21,793 nucleotides of DNA from JANLQX01 sp031368215 (lineage in GTDB: Bacteria > Actinomycetota > Acidimicrobiia > Acidimicrobiales > JANYDT01). The stretch lies in NCBI GenBank assembly GCA_031368215.1, contig JANLRD010000188.1, positions 1-21,793 of the forward strand, written 5' to 3'. How positions within the stretch are numbered: position 1 is the stretch's first letter; the number at the start of each line of letters is the position of its first letter. Positions 1 through 7,635 of this stretch are shown here, piece after piece. The notes under the pieces were generated by a model. That model saw nothing but the letters and a program-made list of their open reading frames with translations. It had not been told where the DNA came from and did no database searches. The translations under genes were made by a program, and so were the position numbers.

Positions 1-10
1 CCCTGGTGCG

Positions 11-925
11 ATGCACCGCAATGCCGTCACCGTCACCGAAGCCGGGCGGGCCCTCGGCCTCGACGTCCATGTGGTGGAGTACTCCGCGGAGGGTGCTCGA
101 ACCGCCCTCGACGCCGCGGCTGCGATCGGCGTCGAGGTCGGCCAGATCGTGAAGTCGCTGGTGTTCGCCGTCGGCGATCCCAATGACCGCTCCAAGGGCG
201 AGGCCGTGGTGGCACTCGTGTGCGGGGACGACCAGCTCGACGAGGAACGCCTGGCCCACGCTGCCGGCACGGAAGGCGCGTGGCGCATCGACGCCAAAGC
301 GGTCCGCGACGCCACAGGTTTCGCGGTTGGCGGGATCCCCCCCTTCGGCCACGCCACCGCGATGCGGGTCTTCGCCGACCGACGCCTGGGCCGATTCGAC
401 GAGGTCTGGGCCGCCGCCGGCACGCCGTCGCACGTCTTCGCCGTGGGCGTCACGGCGCTCGTCGAACGGACCGGTGCGATCTGGGCTGAGGTGGCCCGAG
501 TGACCCCCGAAGTCGAATCGGTCACGGCCGGTGCACTGACCGAGAGACACGGGTCGGATCCCGGTGCACGTGAGGCAACGCTCGCCGTCACCCACCCTCG
601 GCCAAGGGGACGAGACATCCTGGGCACCGTTCCGATGACGGCCCGGCCACCCCAGATGAGCGCGCTCCCTTCGGTGACGGCGCGGGCCCTCGCCTTCGCG
701 GCGATCCTCCTCGGAGGTCTCATGGGCGGCCTTCTCACCTACGGCGTCCGCAAGGTGATGACGGGGAAGACCACCGGCACCTCCCTCGGCCTCTGGACCG
801 TCGCCGGCGCCGTGGGAACCGCCTTCGGCGTCGGTGTGCTTGCCACGCTGGTGCTCCGGGCCATGGGGGAATGGCGAGCGCTGAACCGGCCTGAAGACAC
901 GTCCACGGTCCTCGGCCGAAGCTGA
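11..925 (+). CDS. YbaK/EbsC-type aminoacyl-tRNA deacylase with C-terminal two-helix membrane tail
   Basis: Residues 1 to about 160 look like a YbaK/ProX-type editing domain, which hydrolyses mischarged aminoacyl-tRNA (typically Cys- or Ala-tRNA(Pro)) in the cytoplasm. Visible family features are the conserved Lys-Ser in GQIVKSLVF near residue 50 and the glycine-rich GFAVGGIPPFGH near residues 103-114. A hydrophilic linker of about 50 residues follows. The tail (about 220-290) carries two strongly hydrophobic segments, AFAAILLGGLMGG and VAGAVGTAFGVGVLATLVL, ending LRAMGEWR. Family members normally stop after the catalytic domain, so either this is a true fusion or a separate small membrane protein starts at the in-frame ATG at 635 or 656. 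Third-position G/C falls in the linker, which favours doubt. The frame is open to the left edge, so the start could lie outside; the first visible ATG fits the domain well. The inositol phosphatase gene follows 44 bases later. Confidence 0.7.
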   Translation: MHRNAVTVTEAGRALGLDVHVVEYSAEGARTALDAAAAIGVEVGQIVKSLVFAVGDPNDRSKGEAVVALVCGDDQLDEERLAHAAGTEGAWRIDAKAVRDATGFAVGGIPPFGHATAMRVFADRRLGRFDEVWAAAGTPSHVFAVGVTALVERTGAIWAEVARVTPEVESVTAGALTERHGSDPGAREATLAVTHPRPRGRDILGTVPMTARPPQMSALPSVTARALAFAAILLGGLMGGLLTYGVRKVMTGKTTGTSLGLWTVAGAVGTAFGVGVLATLVLRAMGEWRALNRPEDTSTVLGRS

Positions 926-956
926 GGGGCGGCACCGATGGTGGTCCTCCTCGGCT

Positions 957-962
957 TACCGT
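957..962 (+). promoter_or_regulatory. -10 box of a leaderless promoter for the inositol phosphatase gene
   Basis: TACCGT matches the actinobacterial TANNNT -10 pattern. It is followed by seven bases and then GTG at 970, so transcription would begin at or next to the start codon. No convincing -35 box is visible. The spacing matches the promoters before the TetR and nuclease genes in this window. Confidence 0.55.
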
Positions 963-969
963 GGATATC

Positions 970-1749
970 GTGACCACCGAGCTCCTCGACCTGGCCCGCC
1001 ATCTCGCCACCACCACCGGCGCGTTCCTCCTCGACGGCCTGCAACGCGAGCGGACGTCGATCGAGACCAAGTCGAGCGGCACCGACATGGTCAGCGAGAT
1101 GGACAAAGCCGCGGAGCGGATGCTTGTCGACGGTATTTTGGGAGCCCGGCCCGACGACGGCGTCCTCGGCGAGGAGGGCACCGATACACCGGGCACGTCC
1201 GGCGTGCGCTGGATCATCGACCCCCTCGACGGCACGACCAATTACCTCTACGGCCATCCCCAGTGGAGCGTGTCGATCGGGATCGAGATCGACGGCATCG
1301 GGAGCGTTGGCGTCGTGGACGCACCAATGCTGCGCGAGACCTACAGCGCATCGATCGGCCAGGGCGCTTTCCGCAACGGGCAACGCATCATCGCGTCGTC
1401 GTGCAGCACGCTCTCACACGCGCTGGTCGGCACGGGCTTCAGCTACGACGCAGGCCTCCGTTCCTGGCAGGGCGAGATCGTGCAGACCCTCCTCCCCGAG
1501 ATCCGGGACATCCGGCGGGGCGGATCTGCCGCGCTCGACCTGTGCTTCGTCGCCTGCGGACGTCTCGACGCGTACTACGAGCGGGGGTGCAACGCCTGGG
1601 ACCTCAGCGGCGGATCCGTCATCGTCCGAGAGGCAGGCGGCATCTCGACGGGGCTGCGCGACGACGAGCCCACGCGCCATCTCGTCGTGGCGGCAGGGTC
1701 GGCCCTGCACCCGCTCCTGCGGGCCCGGCTGGCTGAGCTCATCGACTGA
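970..1749 (+). CDS. Inositol monophosphatase family phosphatase
   Basis: This is a 259-residue, full-length member of the Mg2+-dependent, Li+-sensitive inositol monophosphatase (SuhB/HisN/FBPase) superfamily. It has the metal-binding Glu in GVLGEEG, the signature DPLDGTTNY with its two Asp ligands, and the C-terminal NAWDLSGGSVIVREAGG motif carrying the last metal-ligand Asp. Likely substrates are myo-inositol 1-phosphate, histidinol phosphate or a similar sugar phosphate; the sequence alone does not decide. I chose GTG at 970 over the in-frame GTG at 961 because a TACCGT -10 box lies exactly seven bases upstream, giving a leaderless mRNA, and because the protein then begins MTTELLDLARHLA as usual for the family. 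The gene converges with the acyl-CoA synthetase gene, with 36 bases between the stops. With PimB and PlsC in the window, a role in phosphatidylinositol supply is possible but inferred. Confidence 0.88.
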   Translation: MTTELLDLARHLATTTGAFLLDGLQRERTSIETKSSGTDMVSEMDKAAERMLVDGILGARPDDGVLGEEGTDTPGTSGVRWIIDPLDGTTNYLYGHPQWSVSIGIEIDGIGSVGVVDAPMLRETYSASIGQGAFRNGQRIIASSCSTLSHALVGTGFSYDAGLRSWQGEIVQTLLPEIRDIRRGGSAALDLCFVACGRLDAYYERGCNAWDLSGGSVIVREAGGISTGLRDDEPTRHLVVAAGSALHPLLRARLAELID

Positions 1750-1785
1750 TCGAGGCGCCGCGTCGGCGGCGGAACGGATGACCGC

Positions 1786-3105
1786 TCAGACGAGGCCGAC
1801 GTCCGTGGCGAGACGCGACCGTCGAACCTTTCCGGTGGCGGTCTTCGGGATCTCGTCGACGAACACAAAGGTCTTCGGCCGCTTGTAGGGCGCGAGCACG
1901 CTGGCGGCGAATTCGGATATCGTATGTTCACTTGTGTTTCCGACAACTGCCGCGCAGACACGTTGCCCCCAATGGTCGTCATCCACGCCGAAGACGACCA
2001 CTTCGACAACTCCGGGGCACCGGCCCAACGCGATCTCCACCTCGAGCGGATACACGTTGACTCCACCGGTGATGAGCAGGTCATCGCGTCGGCCGTCAAG
2101 GTACAGATAGCCGTCGTCGATGCGGCCGAGATCGAACACGCTGAATGCGTTCCCCCGCCACGCGGCAGCGGTCTTCTCCGGATCCTGCCAATACGTAAAG
2201 CGCGCATAGGAAGGAACCTCGCACCAGATCGTTCCTGCGTCCGGATCGATCGACAGTGAGCGACCCGGCCGGGCGCGTCCGACCGAGCCCGGTCGACGCT
2301 GCCAATCGTCGGTCGAGCATGCAGTGAACTGACCCTCGGTCGAGCCGTAGAACTCCCAGACCGAACGATCCGGGAAAGTGTCGACGGCCTGGCGCTTGAG
2401 GGCCTCCGGGCAGGTCGCCCCGGCGTGCGCGAGCAGTCGGAAGGACGACACCTCGGGAGGGCCCAGACCGTCGTCGAACAGTCGCTGGAGGTGCGCCGGA
2501 GCCATGAACGCCGACGAGATCCCGTGCACCGCCATCGCCTCGCGGGCCACGTCCGGGCGGAACTTGTCGAGGACCACGACGTCGCCGCCGGCCAGCAGAG
2601 TTCCCGCTGCGAATCGGAGCGGGGCGGAGTGGTAGAGCGGCGAACACACGAGGTTCACGTCGTCGTCGGTGAACCCCCACAGTTCTCGTTCCTCGCCCAG
2701 CAGCGCAGCAGCGGCGTCTTCGTCGAGAAGACCCGACCACACGCCCTTGGGGCGGCCGGTGGTGCCCGACGTGTAATGCATCGGGCGGGCGCGCGGTGCG
2801 GCGGCGATGTCGACCTCCGCCGTGCCGGCGACCAACTCGGCGACGCCGCGATCGTCGAGGACGAGCGAAGGGGCACAGTCGGCGAGGATCACTTCGCGCT
2901 CGACGGGGAGCAGGTCGGCGTTGATCATCACTGGCACGACCCCGGATCGCAGCGCGCCGAGCGCCACGGCGATCACGTCCGGAGCGTTGCGGGCGATGAC
3001 AGCGACCCGGTCGCCCATCCCCACGCCGAGCGAACCGAGGGCGGCCGCGGCCCGGCGCTGGCCGCACTCCGACTCTGCCGCCGAGATCCGGCGGAAGTGC
3101 GACAT
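1786..3105 (-). CDS. AMP-dependent acyl-CoA synthetase/ligase, N-terminally short
   Basis: This 439-residue member of the ANL superfamily activates a carboxylic acid to acyl-AMP and then acyl-CoA. Motifs in order: P-loop YTSGTTGRPKGV, the adenine-binding EFYGSTEG, the hinge region DLGRIDDGYLYLDGRRDD followed by LLITGGVNVYPLEVE, and the catalytic Lys in KTATGKVRR near the C-terminus. Typical family members have about 500 residues. This one begins at a position equivalent to the LTYAEL segment, so it lacks roughly the first 30 residues. The frame stays open upstream to 3363, but that stretch overlaps the SRPBCC gene in another frame and resembles no ANL sequence, so I take ATG 3105. Only five bases separate it from the stop of the SRPBCC gene, so the two form an operon with probable translational coupling. 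Substrate unknown; a medium- or long-chain or aromatic acid is plausible. Confidence 0.85.
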   Translation of the reverse strand: MSHFRRISAAESECGQRRAAAALGSLGVGMGDRVAVIARNAPDVIAVALGALRSGVVPVMINADLLPVEREVILADCAPSLVLDDRGVAELVAGTAEVDIAAAPRARPMHYTSGTTGRPKGVWSGLLDEDAAAALLGEERELWGFTDDDVNLVCSPLYHSAPLRFAAGTLLAGGDVVVLDKFRPDVAREAMAVHGISSAFMAPAHLQRLFDDGLGPPEVSSFRLLAHAGATCPEALKRQAVDTFPDRSVWEFYGSTEGQFTACSTDDWQRRPGSVGRARPGRSLSIDPDAGTIWCEVPSYARFTYWQDPEKTAAAWRGNAFSVFDLGRIDDGYLYLDGRRDDLLITGGVNVYPLEVEIALGRCPGVVEVVVFGVDDDHWGQRVCAAVVGNTSEHTISEFAASVLAPYKRPKTFVFVDEIPKTATGKVRRSRLATDVGLV

Positions 3106-3110
3106 CGGCG

Positions 3111-3545
3111 TCAGGCGAAGCGCGCCGCGAGGCGGTCGAGCGTCTTCTCGATCGACGCGGTGTTGCGCTGGGGGATACGGAGGAGTTCGAGCGCGGCCGG
3201 TGACTTCGACGTTGACCAGTCGAACGTCTCGGTCACCTTCGTACCACCCTCGACCGGTTCGAGTTCGTAGCGCCAGCGATGTCCGCCGAGATGACGCCAG
3301 GCGATCAGGTGACCCTCCTCGAACTCGACGACCGTGTTCTCGATGGGGTACGGAACGCCCCATCTCATGTCCATCCCGAACGTCGCACCGAGGGCAAGCC
3401 GCGAGGGAGCGTCGGTCCGCGACCCCTTCACCGTTCCGGAACCGTCGATCAACGGGTGCTTCGACGGATCAGCGAGAAGGTCGAAGATGGTCCCGGGCGG
3501 GGCGGACACGATTCTGGTGCGGGAAACGGAACGGCGCTTGGTCAT
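3111..3545 (-). CDS. SRPBCC (START-like) family protein
   Basis: This 144-residue protein has the pattern of the SRPBCC/polyketide cyclase-dehydrase fold. An N-terminal strand of the form RTRIVSAPPGTIFDLLADPSKH is followed by alternating strands, HLIAWRHLGGHRWRYELEP and GTKVTETFDW, and a long C-terminal helix ending in KTLDRLAARFA. Such proteins hold a hydrophobic ligand in a deep cavity; the ligand cannot be told from sequence. It is the first gene of a two-gene leftward operon with the acyl-CoA synthetase, which suggests a lipid or acyl substrate shared by the pair. A TAGCCT -10 box lies six bases before the ATG, so the message appears leaderless. Confidence 0.8.
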   Translation of the reverse strand: MTKRRSVSRTRIVSAPPGTIFDLLADPSKHPLIDGSGTVKGSRTDAPSRLALGATFGMDMRWGVPYPIENTVVEFEEGHLIAWRHLGGHRWRYELEPVEGGTKVTETFDWSTSKSPAALELLRIPQRNTASIEKTLDRLAARFA

Positions 3546-3551
3546 CGTCCC

Positions 3552-3557
3552 AGGCTA
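3552..3557 (-). promoter_or_regulatory. -10 box of a leaderless promoter for the SRPBCC/acyl-CoA synthetase operon
   Basis: Read on the minus strand, TAGCCT (TANNNT) is followed by GGGACG and then the ATG at 3545. The six-base spacing puts the transcription start at the start codon. Confidence 0.5.
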
Positions 3558-3655
3558 CGGGCGCTTCGCCGCAATGCACGTTTCGTCCCTCGAGCGTCCG
3601 TCGAGCGTCTCGGGACCGATGGCTGGGCCGGTCGCTGGGCCGGAGGCCGACGTGC

Positions 3656-3708
3656 GGCTGAACACCTCCCAACGCAGTTCGGAGGTGTTCAGCCCCCAGA
3701 TATGGGGG
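3656..3708. repeat. Two adjoining hairpins: 14-bp inverted repeat plus C5/G5 hairpin
   Basis: GGCTGAACACCTCC at 3656-3669 is followed by an 11-base loop and its perfect complement GGAGGTGTTCAGCC at 3681-3694. A second hairpin, CCCCCA-GATA-TGGGGG (3693-3708), abuts it and shares its last two bases. The structure lies in the 268-base gap between the stop of the phosphofructokinase gene (3814) and the SRPBCC gene. It could end leftward transcription from the former, although there is no T-run. It could equally be part of a dispersed intergenic repeat, since it occurs with the direct repeats next to it. Confidence 0.75.
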
Positions 3709-3808
3709 CAACCTCTGTCCCAATGTGTCCGCGGCGACTGTGTTGCGAGCAGTTGAGCGGAGCGAGCAGCGCAGCGCCGAAACAGCAGAGGGGCAACCTC
3801 TCTCCCAA
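3705..3808. repeat. Direct repeat pair (19 bp, one mismatch) in the phosphofructokinase downstream region
   Basis: GGGGCAACCTCTGTCCCAA at 3705-3723 recurs at 3790-3808 with one change (CTCT in place of CTGT), giving 18 of 19 identical. The 66 bases between carry GCGAGCAG twice and other GC-rich short repeats. The left copy overlaps the G-run of the small hairpin. No coding potential is evident here. The arrangement resembles a mosaic intergenic repeat rather than an IS, since there is no transposase. Confidence 0.7.
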
Positions 3809-3813
3809 GCTCA

Positions 3814-5016
3814 CTACCGAGGGATCTGGCCGATGTCGGTGAGGAGGGCTTGGAACCAGGAGGTGGCGGGGTCGAAGTGCTTCCCGCCCTTGATACGGGG
3901 GAACTCGATGGCACGGAGTTCGCCACCGCGCTCCTCGTCGTGGCCGACGACCCCGCTGACCCGGCCGAGGGCCGAGTGGACGGCGACGTCGACCATCGAC
4001 GCGATCAGGGCGAGATCCTGCTGGTTCGCCGGACCGGACCGGGCGAAGTACCCGGACTTCTGGACCTGCGCCTTCTCCGCTCCGATGAGACCCGCGAACT
4101 TCTTCGAGAACCAGCCACCGACGTTCACCTTGTCGAGGCGCACGTGCCCGAACGCATCGCGGTCAACCTCTCCCCCGGCGGCGAGGATCTCGTTCACGAT
4201 GTCGGCGACACCGGCGCCTTCGCTCACGAACACGTTCGCCGTGCCCTTGCGGTCGATCACGGCCCGCAGACGCATCGCCTCGGCGGCGATGTCGACGGGC
4301 GACTCGGGCACGTAGACCGCGTCGATGTCGAGGTAGGAGGCGTCGATCCCGAACGCCGGGGCGAGCGAACCGGCCCGGGCGAGCAGACGCTCCCGGTACA
4401 CCCTGGCGGTCGCCGCCGTGAGCCAACCGCAGTTGCGTCCCATCACCTCGTGCACAAGCAGCGAGCGCGGGTTGGCTGTGCCCTCGAACACGAAATGTTC
4501 GAAGAACCGGGCCCCGTTCTCGGCCGCGGTCTGGGCACCGAGCGTCTGAACGATCGGGGCGACGTCGTTGTCGATCGTCTTCGGCAGGCCGACGACCGTG
4601 AGGTCGTAGTTGTGCTCGTGAAGATACGCGGCGAGATCGGCGGCGGTGGTATTGGTGTCATCACCACCGATCGTGTGAAGCACATCGACGTGATCGGCCG
4701 AGAGCCGCTCGGCAGCCACGGACAGCGGGTTCTGCCCTTCGGCGACGAGGCCGCGCTTCACGCAGTCGGCCACGTTCGTGAGCTTCACCCTGCTGTTGCC
4801 AATCGGACTGCCCCCGAGACCATGGAGGAAGTGGGCCTGCTCACGACCGGCCGCCGACACGATGAACGAATCGCCGGTGAGGAGACCGGCGTACCCATCC
4901 CGATAGGCCAGGATTTCCGCTTCCGGAGCGGCCGCCGAGTAGGCGTCGATCAGGCCTCCCACCGCCGACGAGAGACACGGCGCGAGCCCGCCGGCAGTCA
5001 ACAGAGCGATTCGCAC
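3814..5016 (-). CDS. pfp: 6-phosphofructokinase, probably pyrophosphate-dependent
   Basis: This 400-residue PfkA-superfamily enzyme interconverts fructose 6-phosphate and fructose 1,6-bisphosphate in the cytoplasm. It starts MRIALLTAGGLAPCLSS. Two diagnostic positions point to PPi rather than ATP as phosphoryl donor: GGDDTNT near residues 115-121 has Asp where ATP enzymes have Gly (GGDGS), and PKTIDND near 145-151 has Lys where ATP enzymes have Gly (PGTIDND). Both traits are established markers of PPi-PFKs, which work reversibly. VHEVMGRNCGWL is the sugar-phosphate-binding motif. GTG at 5016 is chosen because the family N-terminus starts there; GGGGG lies just upstream as a modest ribosome site. 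The frame is open to 5469 upstream, but that is antisense to glpK. A possible -10 box TACCCT lies at 5089-5084. The gene diverges from glycerol kinase, linking glycerol and hexose phosphate metabolism. Confidence 0.88.
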   Translation of the reverse strand: MRIALLTAGGLAPCLSSAVGGLIDAYSAAAPEAEILAYRDGYAGLLTGDSFIVSAAGREQAHFLHGLGGSPIGNSRVKLTNVADCVKRGLVAEGQNPLSVAAERLSADHVDVLHTIGGDDTNTTAADLAAYLHEHNYDLTVVGLPKTIDNDVAPIVQTLGAQTAAENGARFFEHFVFEGTANPRSLLVHEVMGRNCGWLTAATARVYRERLLARAGSLAPAFGIDASYLDIDAVYVPESPVDIAAEAMRLRAVIDRKGTANVFVSEGAGVADIVNEILAAGGEVDRDAFGHVRLDKVNVGGWFSKKFAGLIGAEKAQVQKSGYFARSGPANQQDLALIASMVDVAVHSALGRVSGVVGHDEERGGELRAIEFPRIKGGKHFDPATSWFQALLTDIGQIPR

Positions 5017-5163
5017 GGAGCCCCCACGGTCTTGAGCCGACAACGGTGATGGCGACGGTCGGCAGCAACGGACAAGGGGCCCAAGGGTAGTGCCGGCAAC
5101 CAGCGATACCGACCGTCGCCGGCAAACCACAAGCAGCCAACGGCTACAGCGCGCCCACTCCGG

Positions 5164-5192
5164 GTGACACCGCTTTGGTACCCGGCTACCGT
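5164..5192 (+). promoter_or_regulatory. glpK promoter (-35 GTGACA, 17-bp spacer, -10 TACCGT)
   Basis: GTGACA at 5164-5169 differs from TTGACA at one base. The optimal 17-base spacer is followed by TACCGT at 5187-5192. Transcription would start near 5199, giving a leader of about 31 bases that contains the GGAGG ribosome site at 5221-5225. This is the best conventional sigma-70-type promoter I see in the window. Confidence 0.6.
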
Positions 5193-5230
5193 GTGCGAAT
5201 CCGGGACGCCGGAAGAAGCCGGAGGGGTAT

Positions 5231-6736
5231 GTGGGCACCGTAGTTGTTGCGATCGATGCAGGGACGACGGGGGTCCGGGCAATTGCTATGAACGAGGCGG
5301 GACGACCCGTCGGCTCGTCGTATCGGGAGTTCACCCAATACTTCCCCCAGCCCGGTTGGGTCGAACACGATGCCGGTGAAATCTGGACGGCCGTCGTCAC
5401 CGTCAGTCGTGATCTCGTCGAACACCACCTCCCATCGGGCACCACAGTCGCCGCGATCGGCATCACCAACCAACGCGAAACGGTCGTCGCCTGGGACCGC
5501 TCGACCGGTGTGCCTCATGCGAGGGCGATCGTGTGGCAGGACCGCCGCACCGCGAACCGCTGCGACGACCTGGCCGCCGACGGATTCCTGCCGACCGTCC
5601 GGGCGGCAACGGGTCTCGTGCTCGATCCGTACTTCTCCGGCACGAAGATCGAGTGGCTCCTCAGCGAAGGCGGCGTCCCGGTTCACCCCGACCTCGCGGT
5701 GGGGACGATCGACGACTGGCTCGTCTGGAACCTGACCGGCGGGTCGGCCGGCGGCACCCACGTGACCGACCCGTCGAACGCGTCACGCACGATGCTCTAC
5801 GACCTCCGCACGAAGGCGTGGTCAGCCGAACTGTGCGACACCTTCGGCGTGCCCATGGCTGCGCTCGCCGAGATCCGCCCGAGCTCGGGCCGTCTCGGCA
5901 CCGTGCACACCGACGCGCTCGGCGGCGTCCTCGCCGGCATCCCGATCAGCGGCATCCTGGGCGACCAGCAGGCGGCGTTGTTCGGACAGGCCTGCGTGAA
6001 GCCGGGAATGGCCAAGAACACCTACGGAACGGGCAGTTTCCTGCTCCTCAACGTCGGACCGGATCTGCCGGCGCCCTCCGCGGAGCTGCTGACCACCGTC
6101 GCGTGGGACCTCGGCGACAACGGACCGCTCACCTACGCTCTCGAGGGGTCGATCTTCGTCACCGGTGCGGCCATCCAGTGGCTGCGCGACGGACTGCAGA
6201 TCATCGACACCGCAGCCGACATCGGGCCGCTCGCCGCGTCGGTCGATTCCTCCGACGGTGTCTACTTCGTACCGGCGTTCGCCGGGCTCGGGAGCCCGTA
6301 CTGGGATCCCTATGCGCGCGGAACGATCGTCGGACTCACCCGAGGTATCGGGCGCGCCCACATCGCTCGTGCCGTCGTGGAGGCCATCACGTTCCAGGTG
6401 CGCGATGTGGTCGATGCCATGACACGCGTGTCAGGGAAATCCCTCATGGAGCTACGCGTCGACGGCGGCGCATCCGTCATGGACTTCCTGCTCCAGCTCC
6501 AAGCCGATCAGCTGGGCGTCGACGTCTGCCGCCCCGCGAACGCCGAATGCACTGCGCTCGGGGCGGCATTCGCGGCCGGCCTCGCCGAAGGAGTCTGGGG
6601 CAGTGTCGGTGAAGTTGCCGCAAGCTGGACCGAGTCCGCGCGTTTCTCCCCGGCCATCGGACGCGTCACCGCCGATGCTGCGCACCAAACTTGGACACGA
6701 GCGGTCGAGCGAAGCCGGAACTGGGCAACCTCGTAA
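5231..6736 (+). CDS. glpK: Glycerol kinase
   Basis: This 501-residue FGGY-family kinase phosphorylates glycerol to sn-glycerol 3-phosphate with ATP; length and motifs match E. coli GlpK (about 502). Visible are the phosphate-binding DAGTTGVRAI near the start, the glycerol-binding residues in TNQRETVVAW (Arg-Glu), the Trp in VWQDRRTA, the Tyr in PYFSGTKIEWLL, and the catalytic Asp in GDQQAALFGQ. The ATP-side motifs KNTYGTGSFLL and VDGGASVMDFLLQLQAD follow. The start is GTG 5231, supported by GGAGG five bases upstream; an overlapping ATG at 5229 is in the wrong frame. No glycerol facilitator or glycerol-3-phosphate dehydrogenase gene is nearby. The product could feed glycolysis or phospholipid synthesis (PlsC is 1.6 kb away). 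It converges with the crotonase gene after only 21 bases. Confidence 0.95.
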   Translation: MGTVVVAIDAGTTGVRAIAMNEAGRPVGSSYREFTQYFPQPGWVEHDAGEIWTAVVTVSRDLVEHHLPSGTTVAAIGITNQRETVVAWDRSTGVPHARAIVWQDRRTANRCDDLAADGFLPTVRAATGLVLDPYFSGTKIEWLLSEGGVPVHPDLAVGTIDDWLVWNLTGGSAGGTHVTDPSNASRTMLYDLRTKAWSAELCDTFGVPMAALAEIRPSSGRLGTVHTDALGGVLAGIPISGILGDQQAALFGQACVKPGMAKNTYGTGSFLLLNVGPDLPAPSAELLTTVAWDLGDNGPLTYALEGSIFVTGAAIQWLRDGLQIIDTAADIGPLAASVDSSDGVYFVPAFAGLGSPYWDPYARGTIVGLTRGIGRAHIARAVVEAITFQVRDVVDAMTRVSGKSLMELRVDGGASVMDFLLQLQADQLGVDVCRPANAECTALGAAFAAGLAEGVWGSVGEVAASWTESARFSPAIGRVTADAAHQTWTRAVERSRNWATS

Positions 6737-6757
6737 CCACACCCGAGAGGCGGTCGT

Positions 6758-7597
6758 TCACCGACCGACGAACACCGCTGTTCGCTTCTCGACGAATGCC
6801 GCCGACGCCTCCCGGTGATCCTCGGTGGACATCGTCGCCACCATGTTTGCAGCCTCGGCGTCGAGGCACGCGCCGAGATCGCTGACCAGTGCCCGGTTGA
6901 CGTTCTCCTTGATCGCCCGATTGGCGAGCGGCGCACCGCTGGCGATGCGTGCCGCCAACGCCCGCCAGCCCTCGGCGAATTCCGCGTCGGGGAAAACCCG
7001 GTTCACGATTCCCATCTCGAGCGCCTCCCGGGCCGTCAGTCGGTCGCTCAGGAGGTACAGCTCCTTCGCCTTCGCCGGTCCGACGAGCTGGGTCAGGAAA
7101 TAGCTTCCGCCGAAGTCGCCCGAGGCGCCGATCTTGGCGAAGGCCGTGGCGAGCACGGCGCTCTGCGTGGCCACTCGGAGGTCGCACGCCAACGCGATCG
7201 ACAGACCGGCTCCGGCTGCGGCACCCGGAAGGGCGGCAATCGTCACCTTCGGCAATCGGTGCAGAGCGAGTGACACCTTCTGCTGTAGGACGCGCAGCTC
7301 ATCGATCCGGCGCTCCGGTGAAGGGCGGGCCGTGGTCCCGGCCGACTGTGCGCGATGGGCCTCGGCGAAGCCCTTCACATCACCCCCGGCACAGAACGCG
7401 CCACCTTCGCCGGTCACCACGAGGCACCCGATCGTAGGATCCGACGCAACGACGGGGAGAGCGCGTGCGAAACCGTCGTAGATCTCCTCGTGCAGCGCGT
7501 TGCGTCGCTCGGGGCGGTTGAAGCTGAGCACGGCAGTGCGATCCTCGACGTAGCCGAGAAGGTAGTCAGTGCCGGTCACCAATGCGCGCGTTGCCAC
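6758..7597 (-). CDS. Enoyl-CoA hydratase/isomerase (crotonase) family protein
   Basis: This 279-residue crotonase-superfamily enzyme acts on a CoA thioester. FNRPERRNAL near 26-35 and the oxyanion-hole segment GAFCAGGDVKGF (66-77) are typical. The second oxyanion motif is AAAGAGLSIALACD (126-139). The two Glu residues used by classical hydratases are absent: Ser133 and Phe153 occupy those places. Asp161 in GDFGG sits where PaaG-type epoxide or enoyl isomerases have their Asp, so an isomerase or another acyl-CoA reaction is more likely than simple hydration. I set the start at GTG 7597 because GGAGG lies eight bases upstream; the open frame extends 30 codons further but without family similarity. 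The ACT-domain gene ends 62 bases upstream on the same strand, and this gene probably has its own promoter. Confidence 0.88.
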   Translation of the reverse strand: MATRALVTGTDYLLGYVEDRTAVLSFNRPERRNALHEEIYDGFARALPVVASDPTIGCLVVTGEGGAFCAGGDVKGFAEAHRAQSAGTTARPSPERRIDELRVLQQKVSLALHRLPKVTIAALPGAAAGAGLSIALACDLRVATQSAVLATAFAKIGASGDFGGSYFLTQLVGPAKAKELYLLSDRLTAREALEMGIVNRVFPDAEFAEGWRALAARIASGAPLANRAIKENVNRALVSDLGACLDAEAANMVATMSTEDHREASAAFVEKRTAVFVGR

Positions 7598-7635
7598 GTG
7601 AGGAACCTCCGAGGTAGAAGGATGGAGTCCGCCGC

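Noticed and set aside
3850..5049. 399-codon open frame on the plus strand opposite the phosphofructokinase gene
   Set aside because: No recognisable domain; it mirrors the codon pattern of the real gene on the other strand.
5229..5231. ATG overlapping the glpK start
   Set aside because: It is out of frame with the glycerol kinase; GTG 5231 is in frame and has a well-spaced GGAGG.
5017..5469. Upstream extension of the phosphofructokinase frame by 151 codons
   Set aside because: It overlaps the start of glpK and its promoter on the other strand, and the enzyme family begins at MRIALLT.
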